64,000 bases of DNA, from assembly GCF_000716605.1 (NCBI RefSeq), contig NZ_JNXE01000010.1, positions 124,001 through 188,000 on the forward strand, read 5' to 3'. The notes under the pieces are model-generated. The model was not told the DNA's origin. It worked only from the letters and a program-made list of their open reading frames with translations, and ran no database searches. This document shows, in pieces, positions 26,358-34,561 of this stretch. The first letter of the stretch is position 1. Each line of letters begins with the position of its first letter. This stretch comes from Streptomyces sp. NRRL F-525 (GTDB lineage: Bacteria; Actinomycetota; Actinomycetes; Streptomycetales; Streptomycetaceae). Both the position numbers and the translations under genes were made by a program.

Positions 26358-27332
26358 TCAGGCCGAGCGGGACATGGCCGCCAGCATCGCGGTCTCGGGC
26401 ATCTCCTCCTCCAGCCAGCCGGTGCGATACACCGTGTCCAGATAGCGTTCGCCCAGGTCAGGGGCTATCGCCACCGCTGTCGTGCCATGCCGGCCGTTGC
26501 GGGCGAGCCACTGCTCGGCCCCGCTGACGACCGTGCCGGTGGACCCGCCGAACAGGAAGCCCCGCGCGGCCAGCCGGCGGCAGGTCGCCACGGTGTCCGG
26601 CTCCCCGACATGGATCACGTCGTCGATGTACGACGTGTCGAGGAAGGGCGGTGCCACGCTGGTGCCGAGGCCCGGGATCATCCGGGGCCCGGACTCCCCG
26701 CCGAACGTGACCGACCCGGCCGCGTCCACGGCGACGATCCGCACCCGGCGCCGCCACTGCCAGAACCAGCGCGCGCAGCCCATCAGCGTCCCGGTGGTCC
26801 CGGCGCCGACGAACAGCACGTCCAGTTGCGGGAACCGGCGGGCGATGGCGGGTGCCGTGGTGCGGTAGTGCGCCCGCCAATTCCCATGGTTCGTGTACTG
26901 GTTGAGCCACACGTACCGCTCGTCGGAGGCGCACAGCGCCCGCACGTACGCGATCCTGGCGCCCAGGAAGCCGCCGTGCGCGTCGGGCTGGTCGATGACG
27001 TGGACCCGGCTGCCGAGCGCCTCCATCAGCTGCACCGTGGGCACGTTGCAGCGTCTGTCGGTGATGCAGAGGAACCCGTAACCGCGGCTCGCCGCGAGCA
27101 CGCTGAGCGCCACCCCCAGGTTGCCGGACGACGACTCGACCAGCACCGAGCCGGGCCGCAGGATGCCGGCCCGCTCGGCGGCGTCCACCATCTCGGTGGC
27201 GGCCTTGAGTTTGACGGAGCCGGCGAAGTTGAACCCCTCGCACTTCAGATAGAGCGGCAGTTCCAGTGCTGCCCGCAGGTCGACGTAGAGGTCGTCCTCG
27301 TTGAACTCCGCGGGATCGGAAATAACAGCCAT
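26358..27332 (-). CDS. sbnA: 2,3-diaminopropionate biosynthesis enzyme, SbnA type
   Basis: The 324-residue PLP enzyme is of the cysteine synthase fold. The PLP lysine is in FNFAGSVKLKAA, SSSGNLGVALSV is the substrate loop, and VGAGTTGTLMG is the phosphate-binding loop. SbnA condenses O-phospho-L-serine with L-glutamate to give N-(1-amino-1-carboxy-2-ethyl)-glutamate, which SbnB then cleaves. Its pairing with an SbnB homologue 33 bp upstream makes this assignment far more likely than cysteine synthase. It is the last gene of the five-gene cluster. AGGGGG precedes ATG 27332. Confidence 0.87.
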   Translation of the reverse strand: MAVISDPAEFNEDDLYVDLRAALELPLYLKCEGFNFAGSVKLKAATEMVDAAERAGILRPGSVLVESSSGNLGVALSVLAASRGYGFLCITDRRCNVPTVQLMEALGSRVHVIDQPDAHGGFLGARIAYVRALCASDERYVWLNQYTNHGNWRAHYRTTAPAIARRFPQLDVLFVGAGTTGTLMGCARWFWQWRRRVRIVAVDAAGSVTFGGESGPRMIPGLGTSVAPPFLDTSYIDDVIHVGEPDTVATCRRLAARGFLFGGSTGTVVSGAEQWLARNGRHGTTAVAIAPDLGERYLDTVYRTGWLEEEMPETAMLAAMSRSA

Positions 27333-27364
27333 GTTTTCCCCCTAGTGGTGCGCCACGATCGCCG

Positions 27365-28393
27365 TCAGCCGTACCGGCGCAGCTCGTGGAAGAACCCGTC
27401 GACGACGTGGAGTTCGCCCCGTCGGACCACTTCGTCATGGACGAACCTGCCGACCGCGAGGTCGAGCACCCCGAGCCCGAAGGGCGAGAACACCACCGTC
27501 CGGTCGGTCGGTACGCTCACCCGGCCCGTCAGTACGTCGTCCAGCGTGCCGTCGATGAACTCCCGCCCCCCGGTGGCCTGTTCGGCCAGGTGCGGTGACG
27601 TGTCGGCCTTCAGGCAGTGCTCGACGTCGTCCACGAAGTTCGCGGACGCGAGCAGGATCGCCGGGTCGAGATCCCGCAACGACACGTGCAGGACCAGCGG
27701 ATGATGGTCGAACCAGGCCGGATCGTGCACATGCGGCGAGCCGGCGATCGTCGCGAACACCAGCAGGTCGCTGGAGCGGACGAGCCCTTCGGCCTTGTCG
27801 TGCACGGTGATCCGCCCCGGCGCCCCCGACCGCTCCAGGTATCCCCGGAACCCCTCCGCGCTTTCCGCGGACAGGTCGTAGACGCCCGTCTCCTCGAACT
27901 CCCAGCCGGTGGCCCGGAGATGGGTGTGGATGTAGCGGGCGATCAGGCCCGTCCCCACGAACCCGACGCGCAGCGGCCGTTCACGACCCTGGCTGAGCTT
28001 GTCGGCCGCGAGCGCCGCCGAACTCGCCGTACGGGTCGCGCTGATCACCGAACTCTCCAGGCAGGCGTACGGATAGCCGGTGTCGGGGTCGTTGAGGATC
28101 AGCACCGCCGAGGCCCTGGGCAGCCCCGACCCGGTGTTCCCCGGGAAGCTGGAGATCCACTTCAGTCCGTCCACCCGCAACGGCCCTCCAAGTGAGGCCG
28201 GCAGCGCGATGATCCGGGACGACGGGCGGTCCGGGAAGCGCAGGAAGTACGACGGCGGGTTCACCGAGTCGCCCGCGCCGTGCAGCCGGTAGGTGGCCTC
28301 CACGAGGGCGCCGATCTCCGACTCCCGCCCGGCCAGGGCCTGTTGGACCTGCTCGCCGCTGATGACCGAGAAGGAAGGCGTGTCGATGCTCAT
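27365..28393 (-). CDS. sbnB: 2,3-diaminopropionate biosynthesis enzyme, SbnB type
   Basis: The 342-residue protein is of the ornithine cyclodeaminase/mu-crystallin family. LRVGFVGTGLIARYIHTHL is the NAD-binding Rossmann motif near residue 150, and GLKWISSFPGN is the substrate loop with its lysine. SbnB oxidatively cleaves the SbnA product to L-2,3-diaminopropionate and 2-oxoglutarate. ATG 28393 overlaps the stop of the dioxygenase gene (ATGA). The released 2-oxoglutarate is the co-substrate of that dioxygenase, which may be a coincidence of chemistry or a real link. Confidence 0.87.
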   Translation of the reverse strand: MSIDTPSFSVISGEQVQQALAGRESEIGALVEATYRLHGAGDSVNPPSYFLRFPDRPSSRIIALPASLGGPLRVDGLKWISSFPGNTGSGLPRASAVLILNDPDTGYPYACLESSVISATRTASSAALAADKLSQGRERPLRVGFVGTGLIARYIHTHLRATGWEFEETGVYDLSAESAEGFRGYLERSGAPGRITVHDKAEGLVRSSDLLVFATIAGSPHVHDPAWFDHHPLVLHVSLRDLDPAILLASANFVDDVEHCLKADTSPHLAEQATGGREFIDGTLDDVLTGRVSVPTDRTVVFSPFGLGVLDLAVGRFVHDEVVRRGELHVVDGFFHELRRYG

Positions 28394-29394
28394 GCCGCCC
28401 TCCCGCCGGCCGTCGGGGCGAGGTCCGTCAGGCGCACCGGATCGCCGAGCCCGGCGAGCACCTCGCGCGGCCCCTCGAACGGCTCCCTGCCGTGCGCGGT
28501 ACGGATGTTGTCCACCAGCAGCAGATCCCCGGACCGCCACGGCTCGCGCCGCACGTGCCGGTCGTAGGCCTCGTTGACGGCCGTCACGATGCCCGCGTCG
28601 ATCGGATCGCCGTTCCCGAAGCGGGTGTTGAAGGGGAGCGCGTCGGCGCCGTAGACGTCGACGAGGTACTCGCGGACCTCGGGTTCCATCGTCCACTCGT
28701 TCAGGAACGCGATCTGGTTGAACCAGCAGCGGCGGCCCGTGACCGGGTGGCGGAGGACGGCTGCGCGGTGCTGGCGGGTGCGCAGCGAACCGTCGGGCTG
28801 CCAGGCGAACTCGATGCCCTGGGTGCGGCAGTAGCGCTCCACGACGGCCCGGTCGTCAGTGCCGAAGGCCTCGGCGACCGACGCCCCGATCTCCTCGTGG
28901 TACGTCCGCGTCAGCATCCAGCCCTCCCGCTCGAACCGCTCCACGAGCGGTGCGGGCAGCGACTGGAGGACGGCCTCGGCGTCGGCGACCGGGGTCGCGC
29001 CGCCCTCCGTCGGCGCCTCCAGGCAGGCGTAGAGCAGCAGGCCGGGGAACTCCAGGGCGTAGCTCAACTCGTGGTGCTGGCACATCGGTTGGTCGGTCGG
29101 CCACTTCGTGGCGGAGTACACGCCCTCCGCGTACGTACGGCGGGGCGCGAACGGCTCCCGGTCCGCCATCAGGGAGTTGGTGAGCCGCCGGAAGACGGTC
29201 TCGGCGCCGGCCGGGTCGGCGAGCCCGAGCCCGCGGACCAGGACACAGCCGTGCTCGGCGACGACGGAGCGCAGCGCGTCACGGTGTCCGGCGGCCCAGC
29301 CGACCGGGTCGCCGCCGACGTCGGCGTGCAGCAGCGGCGGACTGTTCGGGCTGAGGGCGACGGAGTTGAGCAGAGTCGCGGAAGAGAGCGACAT
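28390..29394 (-). CDS. Fe(II)/2-oxoglutarate dioxygenase (TauD/SyrP-like)
   Basis: The 334-residue protein has the metal triad in the clavaminate synthase/SyrP style. QHHELSY gives His107 and Glu109, DNIRTAHGREPF gives a distal His near 301, and an Arg near 310 would bind 2-oxoglutarate. The HxE rather than HxD pair is typical of oxygenases acting on amino acids in peptide natural products. It probably hydroxylates the free or carrier-bound amino acid or the finished peptide. It lies between the adenylation gene (55 bp upstream) and sbnB (4-bp overlap). AAAGGAAC precedes the ATG. Confidence 0.83.
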   Translation of the reverse strand: MSLSSATLLNSVALSPNSPPLLHADVGGDPVGWAAGHRDALRSVVAEHGCVLVRGLGLADPAGAETVFRRLTNSLMADREPFAPRRTYAEGVYSATKWPTDQPMCQHHELSYALEFPGLLLYACLEAPTEGGATPVADAEAVLQSLPAPLVERFEREGWMLTRTYHEEIGASVAEAFGTDDRAVVERYCRTQGIEFAWQPDGSLRTRQHRAAVLRHPVTGRRCWFNQIAFLNEWTMEPEVREYLVDVYGADALPFNTRFGNGDPIDAGIVTAVNEAYDRHVRREPWRSGDLLLVDNIRTAHGREPFEGPREVLAGLGDPVRLTDLAPTAGGRAA

Positions 29395-29449
29395 CTCGGT
29401 GTTCCTTTCGGTGATGCTGTTGAGCGTTCGACCGGGGGTGCGGCTGGGC

Positions 29450-31537
29450 TCAGGAGGAGACCGGCGGGTCCAGCAGTCCGGCCAGGTCCGCGAGGACCGG
29501 GTGACGGGTGACGTCCTTGAGGCTGATCGCCCGGTCGAGGGCGACCGCCAGCTTCACCGCGGCCAGCGAGGTGCCCCCGCGGTCGAAGAAGTGGTCCTGG
29601 CGGCCGATCCGGTCGGCCGGGATGCCGAGGACCACCGCCCAGGCCGCCGCCAGCCGCCGCTCGGCGGGCGTGTCCGGCCCGTCTCCCACGGCGTCCAGGT
29701 CACCCGCGAGCGCGGTGAGCGTCCTGCGGTCGGTCTTGCCGTTGGCGGTCAGCGGCAGCGACGCCCGCCAGTGCACGACCGACGGCACCATGTACGCGGG
29801 CAGCGACTCGGCCAGCGTGGACCGCACCGCGCCGGCCTCGACGGGCCGCGGGCCGGTGCAGAACGCCACCAGCGCCGTCCCGCGCACGACGACCACCGCG
29901 CCGTCGCGCACCCCGTCCACCCGCAGCAGCGCGTTCTCGATCTCGCCGATCTCGACGCGGAAGCCGCGGATCTTCACCTGGCTGTCCCGGCGCCCCAGGA
30001 ACTCCAGCTTGCCGTCGGGACGCCAGCGTCCGTGGTCCCCGCTGCGGTACAGCCGCTCACCGGGCCGGTACGGGTCCTCGGTGAACGCGGCCTTCGTCCG
30101 CTCGGGATCGTTGACGTACCCCCGGCCCACGCACACACCGGAGAACACGATCTCGCCGGGCGCCCCCAGCGGCACGGGCACCAGATCCTCGTCCACCACG
30201 TACACGCGGACATTGGAGACGGGCCGACCGAGCGGGACGCGGTCGCCGTCCGGTGACCGGTCCATGACCTCGTGGTTGGTGTCGTCCGAAGTCTCCGTCA
30301 GGCCATAGGCGTTGACGAGCCGCACCCCGGGCCGAGCGGTGAACCAGCGGTCCACCAGCTCCTTCTTCACGGCCTCCCCGGTGACCGACACACAGCGCAG
30401 ATCGGGGAGTTGGCGCGGCTGCCGCTCCAACTCGGCGAGCACGGCCTCCAGATACGACGGCACGACCTGGAGCACATTGACGCGCCCCGCCTCGATCGTG
30501 TCGGCGAATCGCGCCACGTCCAGGATCACGTCCTGCTCCACCAGCAGCGTCCGCCCGCCCACGAGCGGCGCGCAGACCAACTGCCACAGCGAGATGTCGA
30601 AGCACTGCGGCGCGGTCTGCGCCACCACCTGCCCGGCCCCGATCCCCAGATCGTCCAGCTTGGCGAACACGTGGTTGAGGAAACCCGCGTGCTCGCACAT
30701 GGCGCCCTTGGGCTCACCCGTGGAGCCCGACGTGAAGTAGATGTAGGCGAGTTGACCCGGCGAGACCTCGATACCGAGATCGCCGTCCGAGTGGCCCTCG
30801 GCGTACGCCTCGTCGACGTAGAGCGTGCGGTCGGTCGGGTCGCCCAGCGCTCCGTCGCTGCCGTGCTCGGTCAACACCAGCTCGCACCCGGCGCGTTCGA
30901 GCACTCTGGCGACCCGGTCGGCCGGGAAGTGCGGCTCGACGGGCAGATACACCCCGCCCGCCTTGAACACGGCGAGCACGGCGGCCATCCAGTCCAGGTT
31001 CCGCTCCAGCACCACGGCGACGACACCCTCGCGGGTCAGTCCCCGGGAGAGCAGCGCCCGACTGAGCTGGTTCGCCCGGGAGTTGAGCTCCCGGTACGTC
31101 CACTGCCTCTCGCCCTGGACGGCGGCGACCGCGTCCGGGCACACCGCCACCATGTCCTCGAACAGCTCGTGCACCCGCCGGTCCGGCAGCTCGCGGTGCG
31201 GGCCCGCCAACTCGTCGAGCTGGAAGCGGAGTTCGGCGTCCGACAGCAGCACCGGGCGGTCCGGCTCGGTGAGCGCCGTGACGTGATAGCCCGCGACGCG
31301 GGCGGCGGCCTCGGCGTCCAGGACGTCGGTGCGGTACCGCAGCCGCAGTGTGCGGCCGGTGACGCGCACCTCCACCGCCGGGTCCTCCTCGGCGGGTTCA
31401 CCCGACAGGGCCCCGAGGACCTTGGCATGGGCGACCTTCAGTGCGGCGGGCTCGACCGACAGCCCGTCGGGCAGGGACACTTCGTGCTCCGCCACACCGG
31501 GCACCGGAGCGAGCGTCCACCGCGGAATGATCTCCAT
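29450..31537 (-). CDS. Free-standing NRPS adenylation-carrier protein
   Basis: The 695-residue protein has a short N-terminal part (residues 1-115, with TLRLRYRTDVLDAEAAARV) resembling only the tail of a condensation domain. A complete adenylation domain follows: YIYFTSGSTGEPKG (A3), NAYGLTETSDD (A5), YRSGDHGRWRPDG (A7), VKIRGFRVEIGEIE (A8), LPLTANGKTDRR (A10). The carrier domain has DHFFDRGGTSL with the pantetheine serine. The pocket read by eye has FDISLW and acidic Asp residues after ETS, which would suit an amino side chain. It lacks condensation and thioesterase domains. With SbnA and SbnB beside it, L-diaminopropionate is the likely substrate, by inference. ATG 31537 follows GGGGGAAAGAG. 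Confidence 0.88.
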   Translation of the reverse strand: MEIIPRWTLAPVPGVAEHEVSLPDGLSVEPAALKVAHAKVLGALSGEPAEEDPAVEVRVTGRTLRLRYRTDVLDAEAAARVAGYHVTALTEPDRPVLLSDAELRFQLDELAGPHRELPDRRVHELFEDMVAVCPDAVAAVQGERQWTYRELNSRANQLSRALLSRGLTREGVVAVVLERNLDWMAAVLAVFKAGGVYLPVEPHFPADRVARVLERAGCELVLTEHGSDGALGDPTDRTLYVDEAYAEGHSDGDLGIEVSPGQLAYIYFTSGSTGEPKGAMCEHAGFLNHVFAKLDDLGIGAGQVVAQTAPQCFDISLWQLVCAPLVGGRTLLVEQDVILDVARFADTIEAGRVNVLQVVPSYLEAVLAELERQPRQLPDLRCVSVTGEAVKKELVDRWFTARPGVRLVNAYGLTETSDDTNHEVMDRSPDGDRVPLGRPVSNVRVYVVDEDLVPVPLGAPGEIVFSGVCVGRGYVNDPERTKAAFTEDPYRPGERLYRSGDHGRWRPDGKLEFLGRRDSQVKIRGFRVEIGEIENALLRVDGVRDGAVVVVRGTALVAFCTGPRPVEAGAVRSTLAESLPAYMVPSVVHWRASLPLTANGKTDRRTLTALAGDLDAVGDGPDTPAERRLAAAWAVVLGIPADRIGRQDHFFDRGGTSLAAVKLAVALDRAISLKDVTRHPVLADLAGLLDPPVSS

Positions 31538-31581
31538 CGTTCTCTTTCCCCCCTGTTTCCTTCCCCCTGCGGCACGAGCCG

Positions 31582-34035
31582 TCAGGGAGTCCTGTGCTGT
31601 CCGGCGCGCCGTGGCGCCACCGCCGGATTCCCGCCCCACCGGGACCGCGCCGGCATCTCCTCGCCCTTCATCAGGAAGGAGTCGGCGGTCAGTTCGGCCC
31701 CGTCACCCATCGAGACGCCGTAGTGGACGAGCGCACCCACCCCGAGGGTGCAGCCGGCGCCGATGGTGATCATTTCGGACTTGAAGGTGCCGTCCTCCTG
31801 CGAGTGCGACTGCACCTTCGTGTGCGCCGACAGCGTGCAGTCGTCGCCGATCGCGGTCAGCGTGCGCTCGGTGATGTACGCGCCGTCGTCGAAGACCCGG
31901 CGTCCCATCCGCACGCCCAGCAGCCGCCAGATCAGGTTCTTGAACGGCGTGCCGTTGAACACCTGGATGTAGGTGTCCGGCACCTTCCACAGCCGCTCGT
32001 GCCACCAGAAGTACGGGTCGTAGATCGAGCACAACTTCGGCTCCAGCGGCCGGAATCCACCGACCAGCCGCTCCACCAGCACGTAGTACCCGGCGGTGAA
32101 ACCGAGCCCGAGCATCAGGGACGCGCCGATCAGCAGCCCGCCGCCGATGCCCTCACCCCCGTACAGGTCGACGGCGGCGAAGCCGAGCACCGTGAGCACG
32201 AACCAGTGCAGCCAGCGCACGAACAGATACAGGCCCATCGAGCGCAGGTTGGACCGGTTCTTCGCGGCCAGTCGGCGCTTCAGCTCGTCGCCCTCGCGCA
32301 GATGGTCGAAGCGGCTGTCGCGCTCCACCGAGCGCGGGATCTCGAAGCACGGCGAGCCCAACAGGCCGACGCCCTCGCGGAGTTCACCGTCGATCGGCAC
32401 CATCACCTTGGTGGCGAGCAGACAGTTGTCGCCGGTACGGCCCCCCGAGGGGTAGGCGATGTTGTTGCCCAGGAAGTTGCGCGGCCCGATCGAGGCGCGC
32501 GACAGCCGGAACGACGTACTGGAGAAGTCCGCGTTCACGATCGACAGCCCGTCCGCGACCATCGTGCCGCTGCCCACCGTGGCCAGATACGGCGTCTCGT
32601 GCTGCACCTCCGTACCGAAGTTGGAGCCGGTCTGCTCCACCACGCCGAGGTCGTAGCCGATCGCCTTCAGATAGCCGACGATGAACGAGCTGTCCCCGCA
32701 CAGCCACTTGAAGAACTTCAGGTTGGTCATCCGTGCCACCGCGCGCTGCACCGAGTAGTGGAAGCCGTACAGCGGATACACCTTGTCGGGGCGCAGCAGC
32801 GGACGCAGCAGCCTCGGCAGCAGGGACACCGCGGCGAAGCCGAGGACGACGAACCCGACGAACGCCACGAGCGACAGACCCAGCGCCTCGCCGTAGAACC
32901 GGGCGGAGTTGAGGTCCTTGGTGTTCGGATCCAGCAGGTGGTCGAGGGCCGGGACGACGGTCAGCAGCATGTAGGTGCCGCCGATCGCGAGCGGGACGTA
33001 GACCAGCAGCATCTGCAGGAACGCGCCGAGGCCGTAGCCGAAGCGGCGCAGGGCCGAGCAGTCCGCGTGCGGGACACGGACGTAGTCGACGTCCGTGGGC
33101 TGGGCCGGGGAGCCGTGCACGCGCTGCCCCGCCGGGACGGCCGCGTCGTCGTACAGGGCGGAGGAGTGGCCGAGTTGGGACCCGTCGCCCATGACCGTGC
33201 CGATGTCGAGGACGGTCTTCTCACCGACGTACACCTCGCTGCCGAGGGTGACCCGGCCGGTGCGGATGCGGCCGGCCCGCGCCTGGTAGCAGAGGAAGAA
33301 GGTGTCCTTGCGGATGACCGTTCCGTCTCCGATGGTCAGCAGGTCGGTGCAGACCGGTACGGAGTGGGACAGGATCGTGACGCCCTTGCCGATCCGGGCG
33401 CCGAGGGCGCGCAGATACAGGACGTAGAGCGGGTTGCCGGCGAACAGGATCATCGGGTTGGCGTGCAGCAGCGCCTTGACCGTCCAGAACCGGACGTAGG
33501 CGAGGCCCCAGACCGGGAACTCGGTCTCCTTCCAGCGGCCCACGAGAATCCACTTGGCCACCACCGGAACCGTGCACACACCGACGAACACCGCGCCGCC
33601 GAATATCGCGGACCGCAGATATACCTGGACCACTCCGGCACCGGAGGAAACCCATTCGTAGCCCTGTCCCGTGACCGTCCCGGCGAGCACGCAATACACG
33701 GCGAAAATGATGAACTGAAGCGCCCCGCACAGCAGATAGCGGGCCGTGCTCCCGGCTGGTGGCGCCTCCGCCTCGACCGGTGCGGCGGGCTCCGGTGTGT
33801 CGGCGAGCGCCGCCGCCAGACTGCGGATCGTCGGATATCCGTAGACGTCCCGCATCGACACCGACGGCAGATCCTCGCGTTTCCTGACCCGGGCACAGAA
33901 ATGTGCCATCACCAACGAGTTGGCGCCCAGGTCGTCGAAGAAGTGACTGTCGAGGGGTATGTCTTCCTTGCGTACGACACCGGCCAGGACCTCCGCGAGG
34001 ACGGTCTCGGTGACGGTGCCGGGTTTTCCACCCAC
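31582..34035 (-). CDS. Carrier domain plus membrane/beta-helix protein, C-terminal half of a Pls-type synthetase
   Basis: The 817-residue protein starts at GTG 34035 (AAGGAG before it). Residues 1-85 are a carrier domain (FFDDLGANSLVMAHF, serine near 40). There follow about six membrane helices in pairs (YLLCGALQFIIFAVYCVLAG, then LGAFLQMLLVYVPLAIGGTY, and FVLTVLGFAAVDLYGG). Three soluble left-handed beta-helix segments lie between and after the pairs (e.g. GDGTVIRKDTFFLCYQ, SGTMVADGLSIVNADFSS, IGAGCTLGVGALVHYGVSMG). This is the arrangement of the C-terminal part of poly-epsilon-lysine and poly-diaminopropionate synthetases, which form peptide bonds without a normal condensation domain. Here it is a separate protein with its own carrier, first in the operon. 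It should act with the adenylation protein encoded 44 bp downstream. Confidence 0.82.
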   Translation of the reverse strand: MGGKPGTVTETVLAEVLAGVVRKEDIPLDSHFFDDLGANSLVMAHFCARVRKREDLPSVSMRDVYGYPTIRSLAAALADTPEPAAPVEAEAPPAGSTARYLLCGALQFIIFAVYCVLAGTVTGQGYEWVSSGAGVVQVYLRSAIFGGAVFVGVCTVPVVAKWILVGRWKETEFPVWGLAYVRFWTVKALLHANPMILFAGNPLYVLYLRALGARIGKGVTILSHSVPVCTDLLTIGDGTVIRKDTFFLCYQARAGRIRTGRVTLGSEVYVGEKTVLDIGTVMGDGSQLGHSSALYDDAAVPAGQRVHGSPAQPTDVDYVRVPHADCSALRRFGYGLGAFLQMLLVYVPLAIGGTYMLLTVVPALDHLLDPNTKDLNSARFYGEALGLSLVAFVGFVVLGFAAVSLLPRLLRPLLRPDKVYPLYGFHYSVQRAVARMTNLKFFKWLCGDSSFIVGYLKAIGYDLGVVEQTGSNFGTEVQHETPYLATVGSGTMVADGLSIVNADFSSTSFRLSRASIGPRNFLGNNIAYPSGGRTGDNCLLATKVMVPIDGELREGVGLLGSPCFEIPRSVERDSRFDHLREGDELKRRLAAKNRSNLRSMGLYLFVRWLHWFVLTVLGFAAVDLYGGEGIGGGLLIGASLMLGLGFTAGYYVLVERLVGGFRPLEPKLCSIYDPYFWWHERLWKVPDTYIQVFNGTPFKNLIWRLLGVRMGRRVFDDGAYITERTLTAIGDDCTLSAHTKVQSHSQEDGTFKSEMITIGAGCTLGVGALVHYGVSMGDGAELTADSFLMKGEEMPARSRWGGNPAVAPRRAGQHRTP

Positions 34036-34057
34036 GTGGCTCCTTGGTGCTGATCGT

Positions 34058-34079
34058 CGTCTTTGAATTGCCAAAGACG
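34058..34079. promoter_or_regulatory. Perfect palindrome CGTCTTTG-N6-CAAAGACG
   Basis: Two perfect 8-bp arms with a 6-bp centre lie 23-44 bp before the first gene of the diaminopropionate cluster, within its expected promoter or 5' leader. A dimeric regulator could bind here; none is encoded in the cluster. Confidence 0.5.
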
Positions 34080-34549
34080 AATACGGTGGAGTCGCGCCCG
34101 TTGTTCACGGCAGGGGCAAATTGAATAACACGCGAAACGGGTGGGGTAAATGGGAATTCGTGAGATTCGAGTTCCCTGTTGTGTGCTGAGTTTCCACATG
34201 GACTGGGCCCTGGTCCTGGGCCAATTGATTCCCCCGAGTCGTGTGCGCTGACGTCGTCCCAACGCGCGCAACGAATGCAGTCCGGATTATTTCTGGACAT
34301 TCCGGAACAGGTCAAGGCTGTTTCGGTCAATGGCGCTTTTTCGTCTTCGCCGGCCGGGGGGCGGGTCAACATGAATTGACGCCTGAAGTCCTCACCGGGA
34401 CACTCTCCGAAACGGCCGCCGAAGTATCGAATGCGGCTTCGATTGGCGGGGCGATTATTTTCGGCCACCGCGAGCATGACACGACCGTCCCCGAGGGCGT
34501 GCATCCCGGCCGACGCCCCCGCGGGACGAGTGCATCCCGGCGCGCCGGA

Positions 34550-34555
34550 TACCTT
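34550..34555 (+). promoter_or_regulatory. Leaderless-type -10 element TACCTT
   Basis: TACCTT lies 6 nt before GTG 34562 and supports that start of the YihY-like gene. Confidence 0.4.
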
Positions 34556-34561
34556 TAGGGC

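Larger units (their letters stand above)
34036..34561. other. Gene-free promoter region between the diaminopropionate cluster and yihY
   Basis: The 526 bp carry no credible gene on either strand. The DNA is clearly less GC-rich than its surroundings (e.g. AT-rich patches near 34115-34150 and 34275-34375). It contains the palindrome at 34058-34079 and the yihY promoter at its right end. No iron-box-like sequence (TTAGGTTAGGCTAACCTAA type) was seen. Confidence 0.6.

Noticed and set aside
26358..27332. Cysteine synthase assignment for the PLP enzyme
   Set aside because: Direct pairing with an SbnB-type gene and an NRPS operon favours diaminopropionate synthesis, although the fold is shared.
26358..34035. 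Classic siderophore cluster of the staphyloferrin B type
   Set aside because: Only SbnA and SbnB are shared. There are no NIS synthetases, no siderophore transport genes and no iron box. The Pls-like protein points elsewhere.
31594..34053. An 819-codon open frame on the plus strand opposite the Pls-like gene
   Set aside because: It has no recognisable domains and is rich in His, Arg, Asp and Gln, as expected of an antisense frame in high-GC DNA. The minus-strand protein has clear carrier, membrane and beta-helix motifs.
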